In this document: piece by piece, positions 16,316 through 25,498 of the stretch
How positions within the stretch are numbered: position 1 is the first letter of the stretch
How the letters are laid out: each line of letters begins with the position of its first letter
DNA from: CAYYHA01 sp964471535
GTDB taxonomy: Bacteria; Myxococcota; Myxococcia; SLRQ01
Reading direction: 5' to 3'
Length of the DNA stretch: 64,000 nucleotides
Assembly (NCBI GenBank): GCA_964471535.1
Contig: CAYYHA010000001.1
Coordinates: 19,233 to 83,232 of the forward strand
Made by a program: the position numbers and the translations under genes
The notes under the pieces: model-generated
What the model was told of the DNA's origin: nothing
Databases searched by the model: none
Seen by the model: only the letters and a program-made list of their open reading frames with translations

Positions 16316-17527
16316 ATGTTGCGGAGGCGTGCGGTTGCGGGTGGAGCGTGGAACTTGGATTGGGGAGGTCGCAGGGCCCTAAAGCCCGCACTGCGGCGCT
16401 GCGGTCCGGCCCTGGGCCTGCTCCTTACGCTGATCCTCTTGCCCGGGCGTGCGCAGGGGGGGCCTGCGCAGGCCGAGCCGAGTTCCGAATCCGCGGCCAA
16501 GCCGGCGGCGGAGCCTGGCGAGAGCAGGCACGACGCTCCAGAGGAGGAGGCAAAGGAGGAGAAGGAACCGGGCCGCGCTGCGGCACCGGCGGCCACGGGC
16601 CAAGGCGGCGGTGCGCTGGGGGAGGACAGTCTCGCCGAGGCCCTGCGCGCCGCGGCGGCAGCGGCCGAGGCGGCACGTGAGGCGGCGGAGGCGGCGCGGG
16701 CGGCGGCGGAGGCGAGCCGCCGCGCCGCCGAGGCCCTGGCGGGGAAGGCGGAGGCGACCTCGGACGCGCAGGAGACACCCACAGGGGCGCAGACGGGGGA
16801 CGAAGGGGCGAAGAAGGAGACGCCCGCAGGGCCCTCCGCGTGGAGCTACCAGCTCGGCTTGAGCTTCATCTCGGTCACCGGCAACGCCAACGCGGTGACG
16901 GGCAAGGTCAGCGGCCTGGCCAGCGGAAGCTGGGCGAAGTGGCGGGTGAAGTTCGAGGGCGGCGGTGCCTATGGACAGGCGACCAACGGGCTCTCCGAAG
17001 TGACCGCCCTCAACGGGAACTTGAGTGCGCGCGGCGACCGTCGCCTCGGGCCGAAGTTCACCGTCTACCTCACCGGCGGTCTCGCCACCGACCACGTGGC
17101 CAGCATCGAGCTGCAGTACTTCGGTGAGCCGGGGCTCTCGCTCCTCTGGTGGGAGGAGAAGGAAGCGAAGTTCGTCCGCAGCTCCCTCCAGACCGATCTC
17201 GGCTTTCGGCTCACCCGCGAGAGCCGCTTCCAGTACTTCCCCGTGCCCAGGGACCTCGATGACAAGGACATCTATGCCCCGCGTCTGGCCCTCTCCTTCC
17301 GCTACGCCCTGACCCGCCGGGCCGTCTTCACCGAAGAGGCGGAGATCCTCCCCGACATCGTCGACACCAAGAACGTGCGGGCGACCAGCACCTCCACTCT
17401 GACTGCCCAGATCGTCGAAGGAGTGGGCATCACCGTCTCGTTCAAGGTGCGTCACATCGGGGCGCCCGCGGAAGGCAAGGTGCCCACGGATACCGAGCTG
17501 GCGGCGGGTGTCTCCTGGACCTTCTGA
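16316..17527 (+). CDS. DUF481-type outer-membrane protein with Ala/Glu helix
   Basis: The 403-residue product has a long basic N-region, a hydrophobic signal around residues 30-46 (GLLLTLILLPG) and a probable cleavage after GRAQG. Residues about 50-170 are low-complexity: an acidic stretch, then an Ala/Glu/Arg helix built on AAEAARE-type repeats that probably forms a coiled coil. Residues about 180-403 form a DUF481-type beta-barrel, with alternating strands and a final aromatic (VSWTF) typical of Bam-inserted barrels. The start is set by AGGAGG at 16301-16306 with 9-base spacing. It is a single gene. Confidence 0.85.
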   Translation: MLRRRAVAGGAWNLDWGGRRALKPALRRCGPALGLLLTLILLPGRAQGGPAQAEPSSESAAKPAAEPGESRHDAPEEEAKEEKEPGRAAAPAATGQGGGALGEDSLAEALRAAAAAAEAAREAAEAARAAAEASRRAAEALAGKAEATSDAQETPTGAQTGDEGAKKETPAGPSAWSYQLGLSFISVTGNANAVTGKVSGLASGSWAKWRVKFEGGGAYGQATNGLSEVTALNGNLSARGDRRLGPKFTVYLTGGLATDHVASIELQYFGEPGLSLLWWEEKEAKFVRSSLQTDLGFRLTRESRFQYFPVPRDLDDKDIYAPRLALSFRYALTRRAVFTEEAEILPDIVDTKNVRATSTSTLTAQIVEGVGITVSFKVRHIGAPAEGKVPTDTELAAGVSWTF

Positions 17528-17659
17528 CGGAGATCGCGCCCGACACAGGTATCCCTGGAGGGAAGCGCCGGAGCGTCGTACGGGGGCGAGGTGGCTCGAC
17601 AACACCCACCCCGCTCTCTACCGTGGATCGAGACGCGACCGACTCCGCGAGACGACGCC

Positions 17660-18019
17660 ATGCGAGTACTCATCATCGACGACGATGACGACGTGCGCTT
17701 CATCGCCAAGCTCACCCTCGAGCAGGAGGGCTCGTGGCGGGTGGAGGTGGCATCGTCGGGCGAGGAAGGGATCGCGCGTGCTAGGCGCTTTTGTCCCGAC
17801 CTGATCCTCCTGGACGTGCAGATGCCCGGCCTCGATGGCCTGGCGACGTTGGATGCGCTGCGCCGCGAGCCACTGCTCGCCGCATCCAAGGTCATCTTCC
17901 TCACTGCCGGCCGGCCCCACGATGCGGGTCTCTCCGCCGGCGTCGTAGGCGTCCTGGAGAAGCCCTTCGACCCCCGGACCCTCACCGAGGAGATCCGCAG
18001 GCTCATGGAGACCCCGTGA
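17660..18019 (+). CDS. Single-domain response regulator
   Basis: A 119-residue CheY-like receiver with no output domain. Acidic pocket residues are in IIDDDDD (7-11), the phosphoacceptor is Asp52 in LLDVQMPG, the switch Thr is Thr82 in FLTAG, and the conserved Lys is Lys101 in EKPF. The chosen ATG puts MRVLIIDDD at the N-terminus as in other receivers. It overlaps the downstream Hpt gene by 4 bases, so the two are surely made together and may exchange phosphate. No histidine kinase is adjacent. Confidence 0.93.
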   Translation: MRVLIIDDDDDVRFIAKLTLEQEGSWRVEVASSGEEGIARARRFCPDLILLDVQMPGLDGLATLDALRREPLLAASKVIFLTAGRPHDAGLSAGVVGVLEKPFDPRTLTEEIRRLMETP

Positions 18020-18309
18020 GGGAACACCTCGCCAAGCTGCGGCAGGTCTACGCCGCGAAGCTGCCTGCCTACCTCGATGCCATCGAACGCGCCATCGACG
18101 CAGGGGCGCCCGTCGAGGTGCGGGAACGCGCGCATCGCGTCCGAGGGTCCGCGGGGAGCTATGGTTTCCCCGAGGTCAGCCGCGCCATGGCGAAGATCGA
18201 GGGCGCCGTGCGCGAGGCCGAAGAGGCGGGTGCGGCGCCCGACTGGCAGGCCGTGCGCACCTGGCTCGCGGAGGCGCGCGTCGCCGCGGGGACCCCGCTG
18301 GACTCCTAG
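18016..18309 (+). CDS. Hpt (histidine phosphotransfer) domain protein
   Basis: A 97-residue helical protein with the Hpt signature HRVRGSAGSYGF, in which His40 is the expected phosphorylated residue. It starts with GTG in a GTGA overlap with the receiver gene, indicating translational coupling. Hpt proteins relay phosphate between hybrid kinases and receivers. With the upstream receiver it makes an orphan phosphorelay module whose kinase must be encoded elsewhere. Confidence 0.85.
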   Translation: MREHLAKLRQVYAAKLPAYLDAIERAIDAGAPVEVRERAHRVRGSAGSYGFPEVSRAMAKIEGAVREAEEAGAAPDWQAVRTWLAEARVAAGTPLDS

Positions 18310-18327
18310 TGCGCGCCCGGGCGCCCG

Positions 18328-21300
18328 CTACAGCGCCTGCCGTTCACCGTCGTCTTCGGACGCCTCGGGATCGTAGTCGAGGTGGGCCGCAAGCCAGCGC
18401 TCGGCCTCTCGGCAGGTCCAGCCCTTGCGCTTCGCGTAGTCCTCCACCTGGTCGCGGCCGATGCGGCCGACGTTGAAGTAGGTCGCGTCCGGATGCGCGA
18501 AGTAGAGCCCGCTGACACTCGCTGCCGGGGTCATCGCGTAGGCCTCGGTGAGGCCGATGCCCATCGACTCGGCGTCGAGGAGCCGAAAGAGCTTTGCCTT
18601 CTCGGTATGGTCGGGGCAGGCGGGATAGCCGAACGCGGGGCGGATCCCGCGGTAAGCTTCGGCGATCAGCTCCCGGTTGGAGAGTCGCTCGTCGCGCCCG
18701 TAGCCCCATTCCCGGCGCACGCGGGCATGGAGATCCTCGGCGAAGGCCTCCGCAAGGCGGTCCGCGAGCGCCTTGACCATGATGGCGTTGTAGTCATCCC
18801 CCCGCTCTTCGTACCAGGGCGCCAGGGTGTCGAGGCCGATCCCTGCGGTCACCGCGAAGGCGCCGATGTAGTCGGTGCAGCCGCTCTCCACTGGCGCGAC
18901 GAAGTCCGCAAGGCACAGGTTCGGCTCTCCGTCGCGCTTCTCGAACTGCTGCCGGAGGAAGCAAAAACGCAGGAGCTCCTCGTTGCGGCGCTCGTCCTTC
19001 CAGACGATGATGTCCTGCCCCAAGGCGTTGGCGGGGAAGAAGCCGTAGACCGCACGTGCGCGGAGCATCTTCTCCCGCACGATCATCTTCAGCATCTCCT
19101 GCGCGTTCTCGAAGAGATCGCGGGCGGCCTCGCCCCGCTCCGGGTGGTCGAGGAGTTCAGGGAACTTTCCTTTGATGCCCCAGGCGTAGAACAGGTACTG
19201 CCAGTCGATGTAGGGGACGAGGTCGTCGAGGCGCCAGTCCTCGATGCGGTGGAGGCCTAGAAATTCGGGACGCGCGAGGAGCTCGTCATCGAAGCGCAGC
19301 CGGGCGCGCCGACGCTGTGCTTCCTCGAAGCTCAAAAGCGGCCGCGCTCTGCGGCGCTCGTGGCGCGTTCGGATCTGCGCCTGTTCCTCGCGCACCCGTG
19401 CCTCGAAGAGGGGACGCTGCGTCTCGTCCAGGAGCGCCGCGACGACGCCGACGGCGCGTGAGGCGTCGAGCACGTGGACCACGGCCCCTTCGTATTCGGG
19501 TGCGATCTTCACCGCGGTGTGGGCGCGGCTGGTGGTCGCGCCCCCGATGAGCAGCGGGACCTCGAAGGCGCGGCGCTGCATCTCCCTGGCCACGTGCACC
19601 ATCTCATCGAGGGAGGGAGTGATGAGTCCGGAGAGCCCGACGACTCGTGCCCCTTCCCGCTCAGCCGTCTCGAGGATCCGCTCCGCTGGCACCATCACGC
19701 CCAGGTCGACGACGCGATAGCCGTTGCAGCCAAGGACCACCCCGACGATGTTCTTTCCGATGTCGTGGACGTCACCCTTCACCGTGGCCAGGACGATGGT
19801 CGCCGTATCGTGGCGCTCCTCGTTCTCGATGCGTTCCGCTTCGAGGAAGGGGGTGAGGTAGGCGACCGCCTTCTTCATCGCTCGGGCACTCTTCACCACC
19901 TGCGGAAGGAACATCTTGCCGGCTCCGAAGAGGTCACCGACGCGCTTCATGCCGTCCATCAGCGGCCCTTCGATCACGTCGAGTGGCCGGCCGAGCTTCT
20001 GCCGGGCTTCCTCCGTGTCCTCCTCGATCCATTGCGTGATGCCCTTGACGAGGGCATGTGCGAGCCGTTCCTCCACCGGAGCCTTACGCCATTCGAGGTC
20101 CTGGCTGCGCTTCTTGCTCTGACCCTTCACCTGCTCGGCGTAGGCGATGAGGCGCTCGGTTGCATCGCTCCGGCGATTGAAGATGCAGTCCTCCACCAGC
20201 TCCCGAAGCTCGTCAGGGATCTCCTCGTAGACGACGAGATGCCCGGCGTTGACGATGGCCATGTCGAGGCCGGCGGTGATGGCGTGGTAGAGGAAAGCCG
20301 AGTTCATCGCTTCGCGTACCACGTTGTTGCCGCGGAAGGAGAAGGAGAGGTTGCTCACGCCGCCGCTGACCAGCGCGCCCGGACAACGCTCCTTGATGAG
20401 GCGGGTGGCCTCGATGAAGTTCACCGCGAAGGCATCGTGTGCCTCGATCCCGGTGGCGATCGCCAGCACGTTGGGATCGAAGATGATGTCCTCCGGGGGC
20501 AGCCCCACCTTCTCGGTCAGGATGCGGTAGGCGCGGGTGCAGATCTCCACCTTGCGCTCGACGCTCTCCGCCTGTCCTTCCTCGTCGAAGGCCATCACCA
20601 CCACAGCCGCCCCGAAACGGCGAATGGTCTCTGCCTGCCGGATGAACTCGGCCTCCCCCTCTTTGAGGGAGATCGAGTTGACCACCGGCTTGCCCTGGAT
20701 CTGCTTGAGCCCCTCCTCGAGCACCGACCACTTCGAGGAGTCGATCATGATCGGCACCCGAGCGATCTCCGGCTCACTGGCGACGAGCCGCAGGAAGTGG
20801 CCCATCACCCGCTCGGACTCGAGCATGCCCTCGTCCATGTTGATATCGATGAGGTTGGCGCCGCCCTCGATCTGCTGCCGCGCCACCTCCAGCGCCTCCT
20901 CGTACCTCTCCTCCCGGATCAGGCGGGCGAAGCGCCGGCTTCCCGTCACGTTGGTCCGCTCGCCCACCATCGTGAAGTTCACGTCGGGACCAATCTCGTA
21001 GGCCTCGAGCCCGGCGAAGCGAGGCCGGCGCGGGATCTCGGGGACCTTGCGCGGCGGCAGGCCCTCGACTGCACCGGCGATGGCCCGGATGTGCTCGGCG
21101 GTGGTTCCGCAGCAGCCCCCCACCACGTTCACCTGACCCGCCTCGGCGAAGCCACGGATCAGAGACGCAGTGATCTCCGGCGTCTCGTCGTACTCGCCGA
21201 AGGCGTTGGGGAGCCCCGCATTGGGGTATACGCCGGTGAAGGTGTCGGCGAGACGGGCGAGCTCGGCGACATAAGGGGCGAGCTGTCTGGCCCCCAGGGC

Positions 21301-22068
21301 GCAGTTGAGGGCCACGACGAGGGGCTTGGCGTGCCGGATCGACGTCCAGAAAGCCTCCAGCGTTTGACCCGACAATGTGCGACCCGATGCGTCGGTGATG
21401 GTTCCTGAGACGAAGATCGGGAGGCGCTCTCCCCGCGCTTCGAAGACCTCCTCCATGGCGAGCAGACACGCCTTCAAGTTCAGGGTGTCGAAGACCGTCT
21501 CCGCGAGGAGCAGGTCCACGCCGCCTTCCATCAAGGCGTCGATCTGCACCTGATAGGCCGCCTTCACCGTATCGAAGTCCACCGCCCGATAGGCCGGATC
21601 CTCGACCCTCGGGGAGATGGAGAGCGTGACGTTCATGGGGCCGATGGCCCCGGCGACCAGACGAGGACGATCCGGCGTTTGGGCGCTCATCGCGTCGGCC
21701 GCCTCACGCGCCAGGCGCGCCGCGGCCAGGTTCAGATCGCGGGCCGCATCGGACAGACCGTACTCCGCCTGCGCGATGGGCGTGGACGAGAACGTATTGG
21801 TTTCGATGATGTCTGCACCGGCCTCCAGGTAGGCCCGGTGCACCGCGGCGACCACATCCGGTCGTGTGAGCGAGAGCAGGTCGTGGTTGCCCTTCAAGTC
21901 CTTGGGATGATCGCGGAAGCGCTCGCCCCGGTAGTCGGCTTCGGTGAGCCCGAAGCCTTGCAGCGCCGTCCCCATCGCGCCGTCGAGGACCAGGATGCGC
22001 TCGGTGAGGCGCGCGCGCAGCCACTCGGCACGGCGGGTGGATCGGGTATCGCGGGAGGGGGTCTTCAT
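18328..22068 (-). CDS. metH: Cobalamin-dependent methionine synthase
   Basis: The 1246-residue protein has the full MetH architecture. A homocysteine S-methyltransferase module is at about 10-330 (LDGAMGTALQ, zinc Cys in VALNCALG and GGCCGTT). The pterin/methyl-folate module is at about 355-620 (NFTMVGERTNVTGS). Next come the cobalamin cap and B12 domains at about 650-900, with the His ligand motif DVHDIGKNI and the SGLITPSLDEM segment. The AdoMet reactivation domain is at about 915-1230 (RRNEELLRFCFLRQQ, RPAFGYPACPDHTEK). It methylates homocysteine to methionine. The ATG at 22068 is favoured over 22080 because it lies 7 bases after a promoter with TTGACG. Confidence 0.97.
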   Translation of the reverse strand: MKTPSRDTRSTRRAEWLRARLTERILVLDGAMGTALQGFGLTEADYRGERFRDHPKDLKGNHDLLSLTRPDVVAAVHRAYLEAGADIIETNTFSSTPIAQAEYGLSDAARDLNLAAARLAREAADAMSAQTPDRPRLVAGAIGPMNVTLSISPRVEDPAYRAVDFDTVKAAYQVQIDALMEGGVDLLLAETVFDTLNLKACLLAMEEVFEARGERLPIFVSGTITDASGRTLSGQTLEAFWTSIRHAKPLVVALNCALGARQLAPYVAELARLADTFTGVYPNAGLPNAFGEYDETPEITASLIRGFAEAGQVNVVGGCCGTTAEHIRAIAGAVEGLPPRKVPEIPRRPRFAGLEAYEIGPDVNFTMVGERTNVTGSRRFARLIREERYEEALEVARQQIEGGANLIDINMDEGMLESERVMGHFLRLVASEPEIARVPIMIDSSKWSVLEEGLKQIQGKPVVNSISLKEGEAEFIRQAETIRRFGAAVVVMAFDEEGQAESVERKVEICTRAYRILTEKVGLPPEDIIFDPNVLAIATGIEAHDAFAVNFIEATRLIKERCPGALVSGGVSNLSFSFRGNNVVREAMNSAFLYHAITAGLDMAIVNAGHLVVYEEIPDELRELVEDCIFNRRSDATERLIAYAEQVKGQSKKRSQDLEWRKAPVEERLAHALVKGITQWIEEDTEEARQKLGRPLDVIEGPLMDGMKRVGDLFGAGKMFLPQVVKSARAMKKAVAYLTPFLEAERIENEERHDTATIVLATVKGDVHDIGKNIVGVVLGCNGYRVVDLGVMVPAERILETAEREGARVVGLSGLITPSLDEMVHVAREMQRRAFEVPLLIGGATTSRAHTAVKIAPEYEGAVVHVLDASRAVGVVAALLDETQRPLFEARVREEQAQIRTRHERRRARPLLSFEEAQRRRARLRFDDELLARPEFLGLHRIEDWRLDDLVPYIDWQYLFYAWGIKGKFPELLDHPERGEAARDLFENAQEMLKMIVREKMLRARAVYGFFPANALGQDIIVWKDERRNEELLRFCFLRQQFEKRDGEPNLCLADFVAPVESGCTDYIGAFAVTAGIGLDTLAPWYEERGDDYNAIMVKALADRLAEAFAEDLHARVRREWGYGRDERLSNRELIAEAYRGIRPAFGYPACPDHTEKAKLFRLLDAESMGIGLTEAYAMTPAASVSGLYFAHPDATYFNVGRIGRDQVEDYAKRKGWTCREAERWLAAHLDYDPEASEDDGERQAL

Positions 22069-22075
22069 CGGCGGC

Positions 22076-22104
22076 ACCATTCTGGGAACAACGCGCAGCG
22101 TCAA
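22076..22104 (-). promoter_or_regulatory. metH promoter, leaderless
   Basis: Minus strand TTGACG (22099-22104), a 17-base spacer, and AATGGT (22076-22081), which ends 7 bases before the ATG at 22068. The spacing is ideal, the -10 is only partly consensus. No cobalamin or SAM riboswitch fits in the short upstream gap. Confidence 0.5.
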
Positions 22105-22207
22105 GGGTAGCCCCGTCGAATCGCCGCGCCAAAGCCTCTCGGGCCTGCGGCCAGCCTTGCGCCCTCGGCACCGGGGACCTAGCGCTTTGGAGGAGGAGGC
22201 CAGGGCG

Positions 22208-22606
22208 ATGAGCGCACAACACGACGAAGTCCTCGAGGCCAACGCGGCCTTCTACGATGCCTTCGCCCGCGGTGACTTCGCGGCGATGGAGCGCCTGTGG
22301 GCGCGGGAGCACCCTGTTGCCTGCATCCATCCCGGCTGGCCCCCGCTCTTCGGGCGCGAGGCGGTGCTCGAGAGCTGGGCGGCCCTCCTCGGTGGCGGCG
22401 GGGGTCCGGTGCGCCCCGTCGACCCCCAACCGGCGCTCCTCGGAGCGGTGGCCTTCGTCCTCTGCCAGGAGGACCTCGATGGGGCGCGGCTCGTCGCGAC
22501 GAACCTCTTCGTCCGCGAGGGGGCGCGCTGGTGTCTTTGCCACCACCAGGCCGCACCCGCGCCCTTCCCCGAGCGCCCCGTCCCCCCGGGTGGCTACGTC
22601 AACTGA
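22208..22606 (+). CDS. SnoaL-like / NTF2-fold protein
   Basis: A 132-residue protein of the NTF2-like superfamily, with the opening helix VLEANAAFYDAFARGDFAAMERLW, a HPGWPPLFGREAVLESW segment and a terminal strand VREGARWCLCHHQ. Such proteins are small cone-shaped folds used as enzymes or binding domains; this one resembles the DUF4440/SnoaL-like group with no defined substrate. GGAGGAGG about 10 bases upstream sets the ATG at 22208. It is divergent from metH and convergent with the DUF3943 gene. Confidence 0.85.
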   Translation: MSAQHDEVLEANAAFYDAFARGDFAAMERLWAREHPVACIHPGWPPLFGREAVLESWAALLGGGGGPVRPVDPQPALLGAVAFVLCQEDLDGARLVATNLFVREGARWCLCHHQAAPAPFPERPVPPGGYVN

Positions 22607-22682
22607 GCCGCCCGGCGGCGCCCCACGGGCGTCGCCCTCGGTCTCTCACCGGCGCCGACCAGGGAGCTTCCAGCGGCGCGGC

Positions 22683-22699
22683 GGGCGCCTGTAGCGCCC
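22683..22699. terminator. Weak hairpin between convergent genes
   Basis: GGGCGC (22683-22688) and GCGCCC (22694-22699) form a 6-bp stem with a 5-base loop in the gap between two convergent genes. No clear T-run, so a bidirectional terminator is only possible. Confidence 0.3.
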
Positions 22700-22707
22700 G
22701 AGCCTCT

Positions 22708-24582
22708 TCAGAGGTTCAGCCCCGCCAGGAGGAGGAGACGCCGATCGATCGCTTCCACCGCGCGCCCCTCCATCACGCCCCACCGGCGGCGCAGCTCGTA
22801 CAGGAGGGTGAGGCGTGTGGTGGGAGAGAGGTCGTGGGCGAGCCATCCCCGCAGCCGGAGGACGCCGTCGGCGACGTCCAGCCCCGGCCGGACCGCCTCC
22901 TGGTAGCGGTCGAGGAGGCCCAGGTTCTGGAAGCGGTGGATCCACACCTCACCGCCGAGTTCGACGCGGTCTCGATGGAAGACGGCGCGTTCGCGCAGCG
23001 TGGCCCCGTAGGCGTAGTAGTAGCGCTCCTTCGCCAGCGAGCCGGGCAGTCCCGCCTGCGTGCCGCCGTCCTCCAGGTAGGCCTCGAAGGCCAGCGCACG
23101 GGTGAGCGCGAAGATGGGGTACAGCTCACTCACCAGCCGCAGAGACCACGGCCCCTCGAAGAGCGTGAGATCCACGACCGGTCCCAGGGGACCCGCTGCA
23201 CCGAAGTAATCGTCGAAGGCGGCGTAGCGATGGGTGGCGTGGTGGTAATCGGCGCCCAGGCCCAGCGTCAGGGCGTAGCCGAAGCGCCCGCGGGGCGTGC
23301 TCTCTCCGATCTCCTGCTCGTGCCAGGCGAGCAGCACGGTGTTGCCGTGGAGGAGGAGGTCGAGCACCCCGGCAGCGCCGGCGCTAAGGGACAACTCGAG
23401 ACTGGCTCGCACCGGATCGCGGAGGAGACGGTGGCTGCTGCGGGCGCGGCCGAACTCGGGAATGCGCAGGATCTCCGCTTCGAGTTCGAGCACCAGATCG
23501 GCGCGGTACTCCAGGGGATCGGCACGCTGGGTCACCGATCCGCCGCTACGCGCCTCGACCCGATGCCAGATGTCGGCGGGATGGCCGCCGCGCCCCAGAC
23601 GCGGTGCGCGGTGCCAACCCTCGGGACCCACCCCGTCCATCCACAGGTGGAGGCCCGTGAATGGATCGAAGAGGGTCGCCAGGACGCGGTGCAGCGGGGT
23701 GTCCGCGCTCGCCCGGAAGAAGCGCCCCAGCTGAAAGCTCGCCTCCCCCAGCGAGAGCGCCCCGGCCCCGCCGAGAAACACGTCGCCCATGGAGAGCACC
23801 TCGCGCCACTCGGGCCCCACCTCCCACACGATCGATCCGAAGAGGGCCGCGCCGAGCCCTTCGGCCACCGAGAGCCCATTCGCCCGCGCGACCTGGTGGT
23901 ATCCCACGCCGGCCAGCGCGTGGCCTGGGCTGTTGAGGTGGATCGCATTGTCGTCGAAGCGCCATCCTTCGAAGGTCACGAACTTCGCGCGCAGCGACTC
24001 GGGGAAGGTTTGGTATTGCCAATCCGGGGCGTTCACCTCCGTCGCGGTGAGGTACCAGGCAAGGAAGAGGCCCAGGCCGACGGTGAGCTCGAGGGAGGCG
24101 CGGGGGAAGTTCCGCGGGTCCGGTGTCTCCACCGCCATCCGCGCAAAGGCCTCGTCGAAGTTCAAGCGGTCGCCGGTCCAGGTGTCGAGGTACACGCCGT
24201 CCTGGAAGCGAAGCCGTTCGGAGAGGGGTAGGGCGCCGACGAAGAGGAGCTCCGCCTCCTCGGGATGCTCCGTCTTCAGCCGTTCGACGAGGCGCAGGAT
24301 CCGGCGCCGATCCCGATCGCGATCGTCCCCGGGGAAGAGGAGGCGATGGAAGCCGAGCTCGGGCAGGTGGAGCTTCAGCCGTGAATCCTCCCGCACTTCG
24401 CAGATGCCTCGGGGGAGGACCCGTCCGAGGAGCGCGCAGAGGCGGGCGCGGGGCTGCGGCGCCTCGTAGGCGCCGCGAACCTCCGCGCGAATATCGGCGC
24501 GGCCCGCTTGGGGAAGAAGGGCCAGGGTGACAAGGAGGAGCGCCGAGAGACCCGCCAGCCGTCCTCTGTCGAAGCGGGACAT
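22708..24582 (-). CDS. DUF3943-type outer-membrane protein
   Basis: The 624-residue product has a signal peptide (about 1-30, ending QAGRAD). Residues about 180-310 match DUF3943: NAPDWQYQTFP, NAIHLNSPGHALAGVGYHQVAR, WEVGPEWREVLSMGD. The rest is strand-rich with an aromatic-poor end (LLLLAGLNL), consistent with an outer-membrane barrel. No enzymatic role is known. The ATG at 24582 is preferred over an in-frame GTG at 24597. It begins 26 bases after the stop of the upstream phosphatase-family gene, so the two probably share a transcript. Confidence 0.85.
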   Translation of the reverse strand: MSRFDRGRLAGLSALLLVTLALLPQAGRADIRAEVRGAYEAPQPRARLCALLGRVLPRGICEVREDSRLKLHLPELGFHRLLFPGDDRDRDRRRILRLVERLKTEHPEEAELLFVGALPLSERLRFQDGVYLDTWTGDRLNFDEAFARMAVETPDPRNFPRASLELTVGLGLFLAWYLTATEVNAPDWQYQTFPESLRAKFVTFEGWRFDDNAIHLNSPGHALAGVGYHQVARANGLSVAEGLGAALFGSIVWEVGPEWREVLSMGDVFLGGAGALSLGEASFQLGRFFRASADTPLHRVLATLFDPFTGLHLWMDGVGPEGWHRAPRLGRGGHPADIWHRVEARSGGSVTQRADPLEYRADLVLELEAEILRIPEFGRARSSHRLLRDPVRASLELSLSAGAAGVLDLLLHGNTVLLAWHEQEIGESTPRGRFGYALTLGLGADYHHATHRYAAFDDYFGAAGPLGPVVDLTLFEGPWSLRLVSELYPIFALTRALAFEAYLEDGGTQAGLPGSLAKERYYYAYGATLRERAVFHRDRVELGGEVWIHRFQNLGLLDRYQEAVRPGLDVADGVLRLRGWLAHDLSPTTRLTLLYELRRRWGVMEGRAVEAIDRRLLLLAGLNL

Positions 24583-24608
24583 GCGTCTGCCGTCCACCGG
24601 GCGTCGTC

Positions 24609-25478
24609 CTAGCGCGAAGCGTTGGTGCCGGGGAGGGAGAGATCGGCGATCACCGGAAAGTGATCGCTGGCGGTGGACTCCTCGCGCATCGCCGGACCCG
24701 CATCCGAGGCGAGGCTGGGATCGACGAGTACGTAGTCGAGGCGCTGGCCCCCTTCGAAGGTGGGGCCCTCGTCGAAGCGGCCCACCACGTCCACGAAACC
24801 GCGCCGGGTGAAGATCGAGGGCGCCTCCTCACCGGGCCCCATGTTCAGATCGCCGGCGACGACGGTGGGTTCTCCGGGTTCGCTATCGAGGGCCTCGGCG
24901 AGGGTGCGGGCGTTGGCGGCGGCCGCCCAGGGAAGGAAGTCCACGTGCACCGCGACGACGCGGAGGCGCTCGCTGCCTGCGCACACCGTCGCATCGATGG
25001 CGACCCGCGGCTCGAAAGCGCCTCCGGCGACCAGGGGGATGCGCCGCGCCGCCTCGATGGGCAGCCGGGAGAGCAGGGCCACGCCGTAGTCGCCACCCTC
25101 CCGTTTCATGGCACCGGCGAAGACGAAATCGTAGCCGAGGCGCTCGGCGAGGGTCCGCGCCTGGTCCACCCGTCCCGTGCGCGCCACGCCCACGTCCACT
25201 TCCTGCAGAGCGATCACGTCCGCATCGAGCGCCGCGAGGGTCTCGGCGATGGTCTCGAGGTCCGAGGAGAGCCCGGCGCGGATGTTGAAGGTGGCCACGC
25301 GCACACGCCCGGTCTGTCCCGAGACCTCTTCGCAGCGACTGAGCGGCGAGTGCACGAATGCGTTCGAGGGGGTTGCACAGCCCCCCAGGATGGCGGCACA
25401 AGGCACGAGGCAGGAGAGGATCGTCTGCCAGGCCCCGCCCGGCCGCGCCGGCTGCCTCGGTGTCGATCCATGGCTCAC
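24609..25478 (-). CDS. Endonuclease/exonuclease/phosphatase-family lipoprotein
   Basis: The 289-residue protein has a lipobox (AILGGC, near residue 34) and then an EEP domain with the expected motifs: VATFNIRAG, ALQEVD (metal-binding Glu), VHVDFLPW, VVAGDLNMGPGE, QRLDYVLVD and ASDHFPV (catalytic His). EEP enzymes cleave phosphodiesters or phosphates in DNA, inositol phosphates or sphingomyelin; a lipid-anchored version acts outside the inner membrane. The GTG start at 25478 lies 8 bases from a -10 element shared with the divergent PAP2 gene. Confidence 0.88.
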   Translation of the reverse strand: MSHGSTPRQPARPGGAWQTILSCLVPCAAILGGCATPSNAFVHSPLSRCEEVSGQTGRVRVATFNIRAGLSSDLETIAETLAALDADVIALQEVDVGVARTGRVDQARTLAERLGYDFVFAGAMKREGGDYGVALLSRLPIEAARRIPLVAGGAFEPRVAIDATVCAGSERLRVVAVHVDFLPWAAAANARTLAEALDSEPGEPTVVAGDLNMGPGEEAPSIFTRRGFVDVVGRFDEGPTFEGGQRLDYVLVDPSLASDAGPAMREESTASDHFPVIADLSLPGTNASR

Positions 25479-25484
25479 GGCACC

Positions 25485-25492
25485 TAGATCTA
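25485..25492. promoter_or_regulatory. Palindromic -10 core shared by two divergent genes
   Basis: TAGATCTA is a perfect palindrome centred between the GTG of the phosphatase-family lipoprotein (25478, minus) and the ATG of the PAP2 gene (25499, plus). The palindrome edge is exactly 6 bases from each start codon, so TAGATC reads as a -10 element 8 bases before each start. Neither gene has a Shine-Dalgarno. Confidence 0.5.
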
Positions 25493-25498
25493 CCAGCG

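Noticed and set aside
19474..21408. 644-codon frame antisense to metH
   Set aside because: MetH motifs are complete across the region; the antisense product is His/Asp/Glu-rich and unlike any protein.
22069..22207. Cobalamin or SAM riboswitch before metH
   Set aside because: The gap is too small and the promoter evidence predicts a leaderless message.
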